NCBI RefSeq assembly: GCF_021976095.1 | Contig: NW_025813493.1 | Location: forward strand, 2,815,953-2,879,952 | Length of the DNA stretch: 64,000 nucleotides | Direction of reading: 5' to 3' | Source: Xenia sp. Carnegie-2017 | Taxonomy: Eukaryota > Cnidaria > Anthozoa > Malacalcyonacea > Xeniidae | In this document: one piece after another, positions 8,850 to 19,672 of the stretch | How positions within the stretch are numbered: the stretch's first letter is position 1 | How the letters are laid out: each line of letters opens with the position of its first letter | Position numbers and translations under genes: made by a program | Notes under the pieces: generated by a model | Seen by the model: the letters and a program-made list of their open reading frames with translations, nothing else | Database searches by the model: none | Told to the model about the DNA's origin: nothing

Positions 8850-9930
8850 TACGTTTAAGATTACATATAATACATATATAAATAAATTAACTAAATTACA
8901 TCTTCAAAGAGTTACAAGTTATAAAACTATTTCTAAAACGTTTGGTATTAAAGTTAGTATTAAATGAAGATTGAGTCCTAAGTTCCATAGTTGAACGTTC
9001 TAAACGAGGAGGCAAAAGGTCATGAAGCTTATGTGAGGAATCTGCTACTATCTTCTGAAACAACGCTGTTGTTATATCATTCCTCCTTTCGCTAAGGCGT
9101 TGCAAATTAGTAAACTGCAGAGCGTTTTCATATTCTTGATGAGGCAGGATTATTTTTAATGCTCGCTTTTGGACTGACTCTAGGTCATCTGACAGATACA
9201 ATGTCAGACTATTGTGGAACACTGGGCAAGCATACTCCAAGACAGGTATTATACACGTTTTGTAAAATTGGAGCAATTCCTTGACTTCGATATTTGCTCG
9301 TTTTAGTTGAATAAGATAATAAAGGCGTTTACGGCATTTCTTAATTATTTCATTTACGTGGATGTTCCACTTAAGGTTACTGGCTATAACCAATCCCAAA
9401 ACTTTCGCGTGTTGGACAATATCCAGTGTAATGTTATTGATGGTAATTGGTTGAAGGTCATTGGTATTAGATCCAAAACAAATTCGCATCTCTTTACATT
9501 TGGTTTCATTTAACTGGAACTTATCACGCGAGGTGTTGTTCGCTAATGTGTCCATTTGGTTTTGTAAGTTACTTGTTTGATCTTTCGCAATTACTTCACT
9601 AACAGTGGTATCGTCCACGAATTTCTACATTTCATTATTTGATAACTTGAGATCGTTAATCATTATCAAAAATAGCCAAGGCCCCAATTCTGTGCCCTGC
9701 GGAACGCCTGCAGGTACGAGTTTCCACTCTGAAAAGCAATCGAATTTCAGCTTTACTCTTTGTTTCCTGAAGGAGAGGAAATCCATAATCCAGTGTAAAA
9801 CCCATTTCGATATATATAATGAACGTAGTTTTTCAACCAATAAGTTATGATCAATCAGATCAAAGGCTTTCTTGAAATCCAATAACAGCATACGAACGGC
9901 CGCCCCGTTACCATCAGTTGCCATCAGTTG
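8850..9930 (-). mobile_element. CR1-like LINE fragment inserted in Polinton copy 1
   Basis: Minus-strand reverse transcriptase of a non-LTR retrotransposon. From 9930 downward: TDGNGAAV, LLLDFKKAFDLIDHN (RT motif A), GVPQGTELGPWLF (motif B region), then FVDDTTVSE (catalytic YxDD-type box), followed by the thumb and C-terminal region (LGLVIASNLKWNIH, EYACPVFHNSL, KRALKIILP) to a stop at 8896. It is 5'-truncated inside the RT domain, as LINE insertions usually are. A TAG lies a few codons before the VDD box. The sequence resembles CR1/L2-type LINEs of corals. The same LINE/polymerase junction occurs in copy 3, so the insertion came before the tandem amplification. Confidence 0.8.
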
Positions 9931-12130
9931 CATATGACAGGAAAGGACTGGGGGAGTCACAAGAAAGCCACAAATTGCCACGTCTGCTGCAAGCCCCTCG
10001 AAGGCAATTACGTGCGAGACCACTGCCACATTACTGGCAAGTACCGAGGTGCGGCCCACAATGAGTGCAACTTGAAGTTGCGGCTCAGTCCGAACACGAC
10101 ACCATAACGTTTGTCTTTCACAACCTGCCGGGCTACGACAGCCATCTCATCATGAAGACTATCGCAGAGACTGGAGGGAAGGTCACCTGTATCCCCAACA
10201 ACGCCGAGAAATACATCTCGTTCAGCATCGGCCAGCTCCGATTCATCGACAGCGCACAGTTCATGCTCTCATGCCTGGATCGACTTGTGAAAGCCAGTGA
10301 CCCGGAAGACATGCGCATCACAGCAGACTAGGAGCCGAACCTCCAGAGGCCTACCCTCATGCTCCGGAAGGGGATCTACCCCTACGAGTACATGGACAGC
10401 TGGCTCCGATTGGACGAGGAGAGCCTCCTGCCGAAGGAGGCCTTCTACAACAAGCTCTCCGGCGAAGGCATCACCGACGGTGACTACGCCAAAAAGAAAA
10501 AGGGTGTGGGACGCCTTCGTCTGCACAACCCTCGGCGACTAGCACGTCCTCTACCTTCGGACCGATGTCCTCCTCCTCGCTGACGTTTTCGACAACTTCC
10601 GAAAGCTGTGCCTCGAGCGATACCGGCTAGAACCGGCCCACTATTACAAAAGCCCGGGCCTAAGCTGGGACGCTCTCCTCAAGCACACAGGGCTGGAGCT
10701 CGAGCTGCTCACCGACATTGACATGCATCTCTTCATCTAGAAGGGCCTGCCGGGTGGCATCAGCATTGCCAGCAGGCGCTTCGCCAAGGCCAACAATCCC
10801 AAGGTGCCAGACTACGATCCGGGGAAGCTCCAAAGATGGATCCAGTACTACGACGCCAACAACCTGTATGGCTGGGCGATGTCGCAGTCGCTCCTGAAAG
10901 GCGCGTTCGAGTGAGTCACCCAAGAGGATGTGAAGACGGCCCTGAACCAGCCTGTACATGCAGAGAAGGGCTACATTCTCAAAGTCGATCTGGACTATCC
11001 AGAAGAGCTGCACGACGAGCACAATGCATACCATTAGCGCCAGGACGCCTGAAGGTCGACAACGCTTTGATGTCGGATTACCAGCAAAATCTCCCCAAAC
11101 AGATGTATGGGGGTGCGTCTCACGAGGTCGAAAAGCTGGTCCCCAATCTGCACGACAAGGCCCGATACGTCTTGCATTATCGAAATTTGCAGCTCTATCT
11201 GCAGCTTGGCATGCGCCTGAAAAATATCCACAGAGCACTCTGCTTCGACCAAAGCCCATGAATGGAGCTCTACATCCGGAAAAACACCGAACTCCGGAAG
11301 AAGGCAAAGACTGACTTTCAGGTCAACCTCTACAAGCTGCTGAACAACAGCGTCTTTGGCAAGACGATGGTGAACCTCCGAAAGCGTGTCGATGTGAAGC
11401 TTCTCCGGCCAAGCGAGACCGAGAGACTCCGCAAACTTATCGCCAAGCCAACATACAATCGGCCTCTTATCTTTAGCGATGCGGGAGACCTCGCAGCCGT
11501 TCATATGAATAAAAGCAGTCTGCTGCTCAACCGGCCTGTATTCGTGGGCATGAGCATTCTCGACCTCTCGAAGCATCTGATGTACGCCTGGTACTACAAC
11601 CATCTCAAGGTGATGTACAGGTCGTCAGCAGAGCTCCTCTACACCGACACCGACAGCCTTGTGCTGGAGATCCAGACTGAGCACGTGTACGCCGACATGA
11701 GACGCAACGCCGGTCAATACGACACCAGCAACTACCCCAAAGACCAACCGCTGTTCAGCACAGCCAACAAGAAAGTGCTGGGGGGAATGAAGGACGAGTG
11801 CGCTGGGGCGCCTATCGCTGAGTTTGTGGGGCTCAGGCCCAAGATGTACTCTATCCTGAAAGCCGATGGTCTGGAGGAGCGCAAAGCCAAAGGTGTTGAA
11901 AAGGCGTCGTGAAAAAGCATATCAGTCATGCCCAGTACAAAGAGGCGCTATTTGAGGCAAAGGGCTTCCGCCACGGTATGGATATGCTGCGCAGTCACGG
12001 TTATCAGATCTTCCGCGAGCATGTCAACAAGACATCATTGAGCCCGCTGGACACGAAGCGCTGGATCGCAGCCGATGGGATCTCTACCCTAGCATGCGGG
12101 CATAGGGAAGCCGGTGCCGCAGGCGAATAA
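9930..12130 (+). pseudogene. PolB: Polinton copy 1: protein-primed DNA polymerase B
   Basis: Family-B polymerase of the protein-primed type that replicates Polintons. A zinc/HNH-like CHVC...RDHCHITGKYRGAA block is followed by exonuclease motifs (FHNLPGYDSHLI, FIDSAQFM, YHVLYLRTDVLLLADVF), polymerase motif A (YYDANNLYGWAMSQ), motif B (LYKLLNNSVFGKTM), motif C (LLYTDTDSLV) and the thumb ([11 protein letters not shown]). The N-terminal part is not present; the LINE lies there. Broken in several places. Distinctly more GC-rich than the flanking genes. Confidence 0.9.
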
Positions 12131-12138
12131 ATAATAAA

Positions 12139-12200
12139 TGCGTAATTATATTGATAATTAGTTCTGATGTAATAATTATAGTAGAAGAGCTGCTCCACGG
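12139..12200. promoter_or_regulatory. CATCAGA-type motif between PolB and integrase, copy 1
   Basis: TTAGTTCTGATGTAATAATT at 12158-12177 is a variant of the motif found near other gene starts of this element. The flanking genes converge here, so it may instead be a relic. Confidence 0.3.
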
Positions 12201-12324
12201 CTAAGCGTAAGGTAGTATATGGTAGTGAAAGCTTTCATAAAAAGCGTGACAGGACCCCATCGAGTAAGCCGGTGGTGTTTTGGTCCCAAAGGGCACCAGT
12301 TGGGGCTCCTCGCGTACAATCGCG

Positions 12325-13240
12325 TCAGCATATCTTCGGCACATCGCTCAAATAATACAACACAGGCTTCCCTCCCTCAAACACAGCCCGCTCGACCTGA
12401 TGGGAGGTCACACTCCATACAGGATAGGTCGCCCTACGCCGTTCGCCACCCTCAAGTTCGCCAGGGGCATACAAATGCCGCACCATAACATCCGATGGCA
12501 ATCGTCGCTCTTTGAAACCAACTGGACAAAGCGCCAGCGCAGCGGGTTTGGCCTTAAAGCTCTTTTTCCGAATCGCAAGGGAGGGCTTTTCACCCGTCAA
12601 ACGGGTAGTTTCATTATTGAGCGCTTTAACCACCTCAGTTAATCTTGATAACCTTTCTTTGTTCCGAGTTCCAAGCTCAGCCAGCTCGCAATGATACTGG
12701 TTACCGAACAATCGCTCCGCCAAAATTCGGTTGAATCTTTCTACGATCCCCTGATCTCTATGAAACCCAACCTAACCCTGTCGAATCAAGACACCATTTT
12801 TATCACACGCTTTTTGCACAGCCCCGAGAAACTCCGAACCAAGTTCGACTTGTAAAACTTTAGGCCTTCGAAGAGGCCCACGGGCATAAGTCGACTCTAA
12901 CGCCTTCCCAACCTGAGTCGCTGTCTTGTCTGTGATTGCCTGGGCCTCCTTATACCGACTTGCTACGTAGACGACCGTGGGATAGCACTTCGCGCTGGTA
13001 CGGGAAGGTAGATCTGCCAGATGGCCTGTTAGGCATTCATGAGCCTCATCCTCGCCAACGCCAGCTTCTTTTGCCAGCTTTGGGATAGCAGCAATGCCGC
13101 GCCAGTACCCCGCAGGACTGTAGTACGCCTCTGCGAGGCGTTCTTCAACGTTTCGTTCGTAGAAACGATTATTTTTCCTCCAATACGACGAGATTCTTTG
13201 GGAAAGAAACGTAGAAACAGCACTACCACATACAACCCAG
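12325..13240 (-). pseudogene. INT: Polinton copy 1: retroviral-type integrase
   Basis: DDE integrase (rve family) that inserts the element. Parts seen are the N-terminal GYWRG..AIPKLAKEAG region and the C-terminal half with GIVERFNRILAERLFG-type sequence and a beta-rich, chromodomain-like tail (VMVRHLYAPGELEG, PVWSV). Broken; copy 3 is the best copy (49187-50113). Confidence 0.8.
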
Positions 13241-13519
13241 CGCCTGCAAGTCTGGTGTTACCGTTATGATTTACAACTATACCACTCTTAACTGGTTGGC
13301 AGTCTTTTGCAACGCATACAAAACGCGACAGTCCTTTTCTCTTGACTATGTTTTAGTTTGATGTGTTATGTTCACCAAGCTTTTCTGATTTTATCAATTT
13401 TATCCGTGGCTTTGATTGCCAAATCAATAGAATTAATACCAAATGGAAGCGCACTATTCAAACCTCTTTTCTTCTTCTCTTTTTATCCAGAAGTTCACTT
13501 TTAGAAAGAAACTAGGAGA

Positions 13520-13637
13520 CGCCTCTGTCACACACTCGGTAGCGCCCCGTGAGCCTAGGTTGGTTTTTTGTATATTCGATTTTCCCTTTAACAACAAGTT
13601 GTTGTTTCTTATAGTACAAACAGTAAGCGATGAGCAT
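13520..13637 (-). pseudogene. Polinton copy 1: small zinc-ribbon-like ORF
   Basis: A short frame starting right after a TATA box reads MLIAYCLY, then NQPRLTGRYRVC. This matches the layout of the small AYCVKCK...GRPA..GTCPVC zinc-ribbon proteins (DUF5679-like) common in large DNA viruses and Polinton relatives. Too short to be sure alone, but its place and promoter are the same in all three copies. Confidence 0.45.
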
Positions 13638-13672
13638 CTCTATATAATGCACAAAAATTTAGTCTGATGTTA
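13638..13672 (-). promoter_or_regulatory. TATA box and CATCAGACTAA motif, zinc-ribbon gene of copy 1
   Basis: On minus: AACATCAGACTAA, a short spacer, ATTATATAGAG, then ATG within a few bases. Confidence 0.5.
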
Positions 13673-13694
13673 AATATTAGCGCGCTCTTAGATT

Positions 13695-14140
13695 TTATCT
13701 AGCAAAACGTTTTACAATGCGCTCGTTATGCGCTGAAGGGCGCGAATCGAAATCTAACAGAATATCTGTCGCAGACCGATTGTGAACCCGATCTCGTAAG
13801 AAGAGAAGGCAGTACCACCCACACATAAGGGAGCGCCAATCTTGTATCTCTTTACAAGAATAGCAAACAACAAGTTTTGACCGTTCCATGAACTTTTAAC
13901 TACGTCAGATGGTGGAAGGCCGAAGCTGTCAAAGTAATCTACACAGAACTCATCAGCAAAGGCGCAAATCCAATGAGTACAACCTCCTTTGAGAAAGTCA
14001 TGTAAGTTGATTATAACACTTTCTTCAGCTTAAAGAGGCTCCTTAAGAATTATGTCTTTTGAAAACACCCCCCTAAAACCTTTAGCTACTGCTTTTAGAT
14101 TACCACTTACTATACGATTGATATCTTTGTTTGATAGCGG
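13695..14140 (-). pseudogene. PRO: Polinton copy 1: adenain-type cysteine protease
   Basis: Virion-maturation protease related to adenovirus protease (ULP1-like fold). Motifs on minus: LSNKDINRIV, FRGVFSKD at the N-terminus, THWICAF (catalytic histidine), YFDSFGLPPSDVV (catalytic aspartate region) and CGWYCLLFL (catalytic cysteine). Sits just downstream of the minor structural protein gene. Broken. Confidence 0.8.
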
Positions 14141-14157
14141 CTTCCACTTCCTCACCC

Positions 14158-14862
14158 GCGTCACCGCGTCCTGGGGAGGAATACTCTATCCCCCGACGTT
14201 CCTAATCCAAGGGTTTTTCCTAGGACGGGCGCTACGATGGGAGCAGCTACACCTGTAAGCAAAGAACCAAGGAATCCACCTTTTTGCGCGCGCGTCATGG
14301 CTGTAATCTGACTCTTAGACAATTTTAGATCGATTAGCTTTGGATCTTGCACCCATTATTCGCTTGAGCGGTGTATTATTAAGCATAAGCATATCAGAAC
14401 CTTCAAGAGCGCTGTTGGTAATTCATAAAGTTACTCCTCTTTTGTCTCTAACTGCTTTTGCCAAGGTAGTTTTCTGATCTTTTGAAAGTTTAATACCGTG
14501 AACTGTGTATATAGAACGAACTTTCTTACAAGAGCTACTACCGAAATCAAAAAGACTGTTATTATACTCAGGTCCATTAAATGGTGTGATACCTCTTCTT
14601 CTAACTATACCACTACCAGCAACTGCTTTTTGCGTGCTGCCGGTGATAGCACCTGATATAGGCCTAGAGACGGTAGCACTTTTGGTATGAGTTTAATGAC
14701 CGTAGGTATGAGTATTCCAACAAGATTTCCAATAAAGCTACCACCTTCTATACTTCTTGACCCAGGAAGATTACTACCAGCGCCTTTAAACTCCTGAGTG
14801 ATTACTCGCTCCATGTCGGGTCTGAGAGCTTTAAACTATATTGCGTTATCAATGTCCGACAT
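14158..14862 (-). pseudogene. Polinton copy 1: hydrophobic glycine-rich minor structural protein (PX-like)
   Basis: Starts MSDIDNA. Two hydrophobic glycine-rich stretches (GGSFIGNLVG and GGFLGSLLTGVAAPIVAPVLG) flank a middle region with NTQIKRI and LKLSKSQITAM. This is the profile of membrane-active minor capsid or core proteins (adenovirus pVI/pX-like) encoded next to the protease in Polintons. Assignment by profile and position. Broken. Confidence 0.55.
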
Positions 14863-15006
14863 TTTTGTGCATTTGCAAAACAATTTGCGTATATAAACAG
14901 TCGAAAAATTTTTATTTTTTTTAAATTTCTAATTAATTCTGCTGCAAAGGAATCGGATTAAACGTAGCATATCACATCAGACTAATCATCACATGAGACA
15001 AACAGA
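14863..15006 (-). promoter_or_regulatory. Promoter region of the PX-like gene, copy 1
   Basis: Minus-strand TTTATATACG just before the ATG, and two CATCAGACTAA-type motifs near 14970-15010 (ATCACATCAGACTAATCATC). Confidence 0.45.
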
Positions 15007-16283
15007 CTAAACCATTATGTCTACTTTACCGTTAATCGCATTGAGCCGAAGGAAACGCTCGCTAAGCACGAAGCAGTACACGTGGTACGCCTGTTCACCA
15101 CCAGCATTAATAGCACTATTAAAAGGGCCACCCAAGATTCAACGAACGTCAATGTTTTCCGGAGCTTTTTTCAAAGCTTCAGGATGAAGACTAACGTCAA
15201 AGTTGTAAATAGGAAAGAGGTTTGCGAAGCCTCCTAAGTTTACTTGAGAGCCTGTATCCGGGTCGCTGTATTTCATCACAGCGTCTTGGAACATCATGTA
15301 AGCTCTGCTGTAATTTCTTTCAGCAGCTGTTTAATTGACTTCAAGCTCTTCTTCAGGATACTTGTGATTGTTATTTATCCGCACATGAATCTGACGCAAA
15401 TGAGCATTATCAAACACATGTATAGTTTGTTCGTGATTGTCTGAGCTCTCTGCATCTTGGAACGCTACGAAGATGTGTGTTGGTAGCTCTTCACTTCCGT
15501 TTGTCGTCACACGCCATGAGACGGTGGTTTGACCTCTGGTGTATCTCTCTCGGTAAATACGACCTTGCTCAAAGTATAGCATGCGTGTGTAACCAGCAAC
15601 TAACTAGCTTTCTATTATGTTTGAACTTCGATCGAAGTCTGATAAAACGAACCCAGAGCGAAAGATGTTTTATCTGAAATTTTCCAGCATCTACCTCATT
15701 TGCTCTATGAAGCGAGTTTTCAGCAGAAGCGCGAGTGAGATTCAGATTGAACTTTATACCTATGAAAGCTGAATCAATGTCTTTGGCAAAGCCTAGGATG
15801 TTAGCGAGGGGAAGCATCATGGTAACGTCTTTGACGCCCATGCAGAGCTGGAGGCGACTGGCGAAACCAATGTTGAAGTTAGGGTTCTCTGTTGCGTTGA
15901 GGTTTAAGTTAAAGTTAGCCCGGAAGTTGCCGCCATTCAAAGCGACACCGTTACCTAGCATACTGACTTATTTCTTCAGCGGTCTTGTTATTAACTTGGA
16001 CCTAGACCGTCTGAAACAGGCTCCAGCCACCATTTGCCAGGGCGACATTGTCGGCTGCATCATAATTGGTGCCATCGTTCTTTACCATGCGACCTCGAAC
16101 TTCAAGAACGGCTCTGTGAAGCCATATAAGCTGGTAAACGTTCTCAGTGTCGATATTGATATTCTTATTATCGAAATTTGGATCGCGGTGAAGAACTCTT
16201 TTGTACTGCAGACGCTCAACAAAGCGGTCAACGATGGGCTCGTCAAAGAGTCGAAGTGCTGGGAATATCATGTCCGTAGCCAT
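15007..16283 (-). pseudogene. MCP: Polinton copy 1: major capsid protein (double jelly-roll type)
   Basis: Reads MATDMIFPALRLFDEPIVDR at the start and KVDIMV at the end, about 450-480 residues. Diagnostic stretches are LHRAVLEVR, DNVALANGGWSLF and, in the better copies, VQIQVNNKTVEEISQYAST and TSAFWYRDS, the typical first jelly-roll of Polinton/adintovirus capsids; later FAKDIDSAFIGIKFNLNL and the second jelly-roll. It would form the hexon-like capsid shell. Broken; copy 3 keeps the longest frame. Confidence 0.75.
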
Positions 16284-16400
16284 TGTTATGATAGTTTGTT
16301 GTTCGTACAGTATATATATTATAAAAACTTTGCGTTTGCCGATCATCAGACCGAAGTAGTTTAATTATTATTTCTGATATTTAGTCTGATGTGATATTTA
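16284..16400 (-). promoter_or_regulatory. Promoter of the major capsid gene, copy 1
   Basis: TATA-like TATAATATATATACTG on minus upstream of the ATG, preceded by ATCACATCAGACTAAATATC (16378-16397 region). Confidence 0.5.
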
Positions 16401-16986
16401 GGCATACATTATGCCGTTACCTGACACGAGGTTGCTTAGAATACATAAGTCTCGAGAAGTCAGCTGCTGCTTAGCAAGGCTTTTAGCGCGCGATACTAGA
16501 GCTTTTCTAGCTTCAGAAGTCCCAACCAGCTCATTAAGTTTAGATCTAGCTTCTTTCGTTAAAAAGCAGTGCGAGCACTTTTAGTGCGCGTTTTTGCAGT
16601 ACTTATACCAGGTTCAGCCCCAGCACGAGCCACTGCAGATGCACGTGATTTAGCTTTTCTTGCCACTCCTTTAACGTCTCCGCGGGCGAGATCGGCAACA
16701 AGACTGCTTACGTTTTCAGGCGAGAACTGCTCTTTTGCAGTCGATATAACAGCCTCTTTGGCTGCTGTAGCCGTGTCACGAATTGCTTTTTTCCAGCCGC
16801 CACGGCCACATTCTTAATTTTTGGAGCAAACTTACAAACGCGAGATCCTAAGGCTGAAGCTGCGGACTTCCCTGCACTGAATAGCGCAAACTTTGCTTTA
16901 CCAGCAAGGCCCACGAGGTTTCCAATCAATAACCCCCCGATAATTTTTCGACGAACTATACCACGTCTAATCATAGGAAATATCAT
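16398..16986 (-). pseudogene. Polinton copy 1: basic, alanine-rich core-like protein
   Basis: Starts MIFPMIRRGIVRRKIIGGLL: an arginine-rich, hydrophobic N-terminus, then Ala/Lys-rich helical sequence (RAKSLAKQQLTSRD near the end, finishing VSGNGIMYA). Likely a DNA-condensing or minor capsid protein; no specific family recognised. TATA box TATATATAATATAC lies just upstream on minus. Broken. Confidence 0.5.
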
Positions 16987-17066
16987 TTTGCATAGTATAT
17001 TATATATAGAAAATAAGCCCTTATGGCAACAGCTTCTGAATCGGAATCCGCTTATGAGCGTGTATG

Positions 17067-17909
17067 ATTACATTTTTGGAAGGATGTTTAAAGTTTAAGT
17101 TACTGGCTCCCCATTTAAATCAATCATATTTCCTGAATGATCAGTGATTTCCATTCTCACTTTAATAATAAGGCTAGTTTTTATGAGTGGTAAGTAGGTC
17201 GGTGGACTAGGACTTATTTCCAACAAACGTCCTGGTCCTCGGTTTGGAGTAAACGATTTAATAACATCACTAGGTTTCCCGTTTACTATACTTGAATTAA
17301 CAAGGGAGCAGTGAATATGGATCTTCTGTACATCTGTAAGGTTAATTCAATTCTGACTTAAAGTCTTTCCTCTAGTAATATCATCTCCACAAACAGCAAA
17401 CCCAAGAATAGGGCCCATGCTGTTATTTGTGTCAAAGGAAACTACAAGGTCACCTTTAATAGTAATCTCAGATTTAGATGTGGGAATATTTACTGAGAGC
17501 ACAAAGGGTGGATCACGTCTTGCGGTTTCATCTTCATGTGCGAACTTTACCCCCAATGCTTCCATAGCATTTTCAATAGCTTGATTGATATCGGGAATGT
17601 TGTAAGCGCCTGGGGTATTGTGATTTTATGCCGTTGAATTGGAGTCTGTTTAAGCTCTCCTCTCTGTGCACCATCAGTATCACCATAGTTTCCTTTTATT
17701 ATCTCAAACTCAAGTTGATTGTTTTTTGTAATGACATTTTTTCACGAATTGCACAAACTAGCTTCAGTAAGAGCCACTTTTTTGTTAACCTCTAAAGGTA
17801 TAGGTGGCCTAAAGCCAATTTGAAAGTCATTCGCTTCTCCATCGTGCGCCGCAATGGCTCTTGTTGAGTCTATCTCAATGCTAATTTCGTCTTCTAATAC
17901 TCCAGCCAT
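17067..17909 (-). pseudogene. mCP: Polinton copy 1: minor capsid protein (penton-like)
   Basis: Starts MAGVLEDEISIEIDST and includes FQIGFRPPIPLEVNKKVALT, then ITIKGDLVVSF and, at the end, ITDQSG..IDLNGE and NIRP-type beta strands. This is the single jelly-roll protein of the capsid vertices in Polintons. TATA-rich sequence (TATAATATATATATAAG) precedes the start on minus. Broken; copy 3 is better. Confidence 0.7.
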
Positions 17910-17984
17910 TATGGTTATATCGACAATGAACAATAGCTCTGTATAATATATATATAAGAAGAAAATTTTTAACGCACGTATTAA

Positions 17985-18470
17985 TTTCTAATTTTCCGGT
18001 AATAACTTTTCGATATCGCACTTTCGTCTAGCAGTTTTGTTAAAATCGCTTCAATATCGTTTTTCAACTCACGAGAGTCATTACCAGCCTCTACAGACTT
18101 GCAGGAAAGGTGAAGGCTTTCGATAAGCTCTGATCGGCTATTATAATAGTGCACTCCAGTTCCTGTTCGTGTTGTTTTAAAGAGTCGTTTGGGGCGACTT
18201 CTTCTTTTTTCTTTTAAAACATTGTAACGTTCGAGGTTTTTTTACATAGCTCTCGGTCAGCTGAAGAAGCAGTTCTTCTTGTAGACGGGCCAATAGCTTT
18301 TCCAAGATTTTCAAAATCTATGTCGTTTATATACTCACCAGCCTCCAACCGATCAAGCAAATTTGAATTCTCTATAGCCTTCCAAGATGGTTTGCCTTTT
18401 GTTAAAATGACTAGATCATCAAGCCGTTGGGCAAGTTGCTGTTGAGTGTCCTTAACCGCTTGAGTGACTT
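17985..18470 (-). pseudogene. Polinton copy 1: helical protein of unknown function
   Basis: Contains ..SRSELIDRLHLSCKSVEAGN and ILTKLLDESAISKSYYRKI, a helical pattern (LxxRLxLLxGSxxAGN) that I associate with small proteins in Polinton-like and large DNA viruses, plus an upstream coiled-coil part. Function not known. Broken. Confidence 0.45.
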
Positions 18471-18978
18471 GTTGCAGTCTGTGCTAGCATCTATTGATTC
18501 ACAATCTCAAGATAATAAACAGCATTTTACCCTGCCCGTGCCTGTTTCAAGTGATACAGTGGAATCGGATGAAGAGTCCCGTTATACAGAAAAATCGTCT
18601 GTAGATCCTTGCGAGAAGTCATTTGACTCTCATTTTAATAAGGTAAGAACGTATACGTATAAAATCTGCTCTAAACACAAAATTCCTTTCAACGAAATTC
18701 AATGCAACCATGTTAGCCGTATGGCAGCTGATATGTCTTGGTTTACTGGAAAGCCTTTAAATTACCCCACCTTCATAGCAAATTTCGTTCCGATTTGTCA
18801 AAAATACGACGCCTCGGGTTGGCCTGCTGAAACCGTTGAAGCTATAATGCACGCGGTTGCTCCTCATCTTCCAAAACACAAAAGAGCCAACAAGAATAAG
18901 TCTAATGATGTCTTCAAAAAATGGATTACCACTTCCGGGCTACCAGAATTCCGTCAAAACGCTTCCGATAGCGAATAG
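18427..18978 (+). pseudogene. Polinton copy 1: orphan plus-strand protein
   Basis: A 183-codon open frame. The part conserved with copies 2 and 3 begins near SVLASIDSQSQDN and includes an acidic stretch (SDEESRYTEKSS) and KVRTYTYKICSKHKIPFNEI, ..SWFTGKPLNYP. No family recognised. It runs opposite to its neighbours and meets the ATPase gene tail to tail. The first residues differ in origin between copies, so the start is uncertain. Confidence 0.4.
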
Positions 18979-19587
18979 GAACCTCCTCAGCAGTACGATC
19001 GATTACAAAGTAGCCGTACTTCTTTTCAGTCGCTTTATGGCAAGCCGCCGCTAGCTGCTCTTTTGTAATACCATCAGCGTGGTCAGCTGCAATTTCTCTC
19101 ACGTCGCGCTGGTAAAGAACTCTCATAAGCACAATACAGCCGGTATTTCGATGAATGTACTTGGGGACGTCATATAGTTTTGCGCTAATTATATGGCTGT
19201 GACATTCTTATATCAACTTGCTGAGAAATACTCTTTGATTGGGTTTAGGCTTTTTGAATCGAGCCGAATATCGTCAAAGACTGCTGTCTCTGTATAAGTG
19301 TCCAATTCCTCTACTGGAATTACATCAACAGGGTCTCTTAATTCAACACATTCTTCCAGACCGATGCTTTCGTAGAACTCTGATAGAATCTGATATTTTT
19401 CCTGGTCGCGACTTCTTGTGTAAATAGCTGATTTAGGGCAATCAAGCCAACACATAATGATGTTAATTAAAAGGTTCGTTTTACTGGAATTAGTAGGGCC
19501 TACGAACAGATAATGGCTTTCGGGCATCATCCAATGGTGGCGCTTTGATTTTTTAGCGGTGGGTGTGTCGAAATTTATGAGTGCCAT
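18926..19587 (-). pseudogene. ATP: Polinton copy 1: genome-packaging ATPase (FtsK/HerA, A32-like)
   Basis: Reads MALINFDTPTAKKSKRHHWM, then Walker A-like FVGPTNSSKTNLLINI and Walker B-like TAVFDDI, with the YFSAS..RHKN region and a C-terminal VIDRTAEEVPIRYRKRFDG. Drives DNA into the capsid. Broken. Confidence 0.8.
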
Positions 19588-19672
19588 ATTATATCATATC
19601 ACATCAGACTAATTATAACACATCAGACTGACAGACCAATTTTTCTGCATCTATATATAATCCTGCCAGAAA
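19588..19672. promoter_or_regulatory. Bidirectional promoter between ATPase and coiled-coil genes, copy 1
   Basis: Two ACATCAGACT motifs (about 19603-19615 and 19620-19630) between divergent starts, with TATATCATATC near the ATPase ATG and CTATATATAATCCTGCC before the plus-strand ATG. The same layout is at 37706-37798 and 56611-56696. Confidence 0.55.

Noticed and set aside
10660-11603. Long minus-strand frames opposite the polymerase gene
   Set aside because: Shadow frames caused by high GC and third-position bias of the polymerase coding strand.
12219-12642. Plus-strand frames opposite the integrase
   Set aside because: Antisense of the integrase C-terminus, which has clear family motifs.
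13443-13667. Plus-strand frame of 74 codons (101 codons at 50226-50531 in copy 3)
   Set aside because: It is antisense to the small zinc-ribbon ORF, which has a promoter, and shows no motif. Treated as a shadow.
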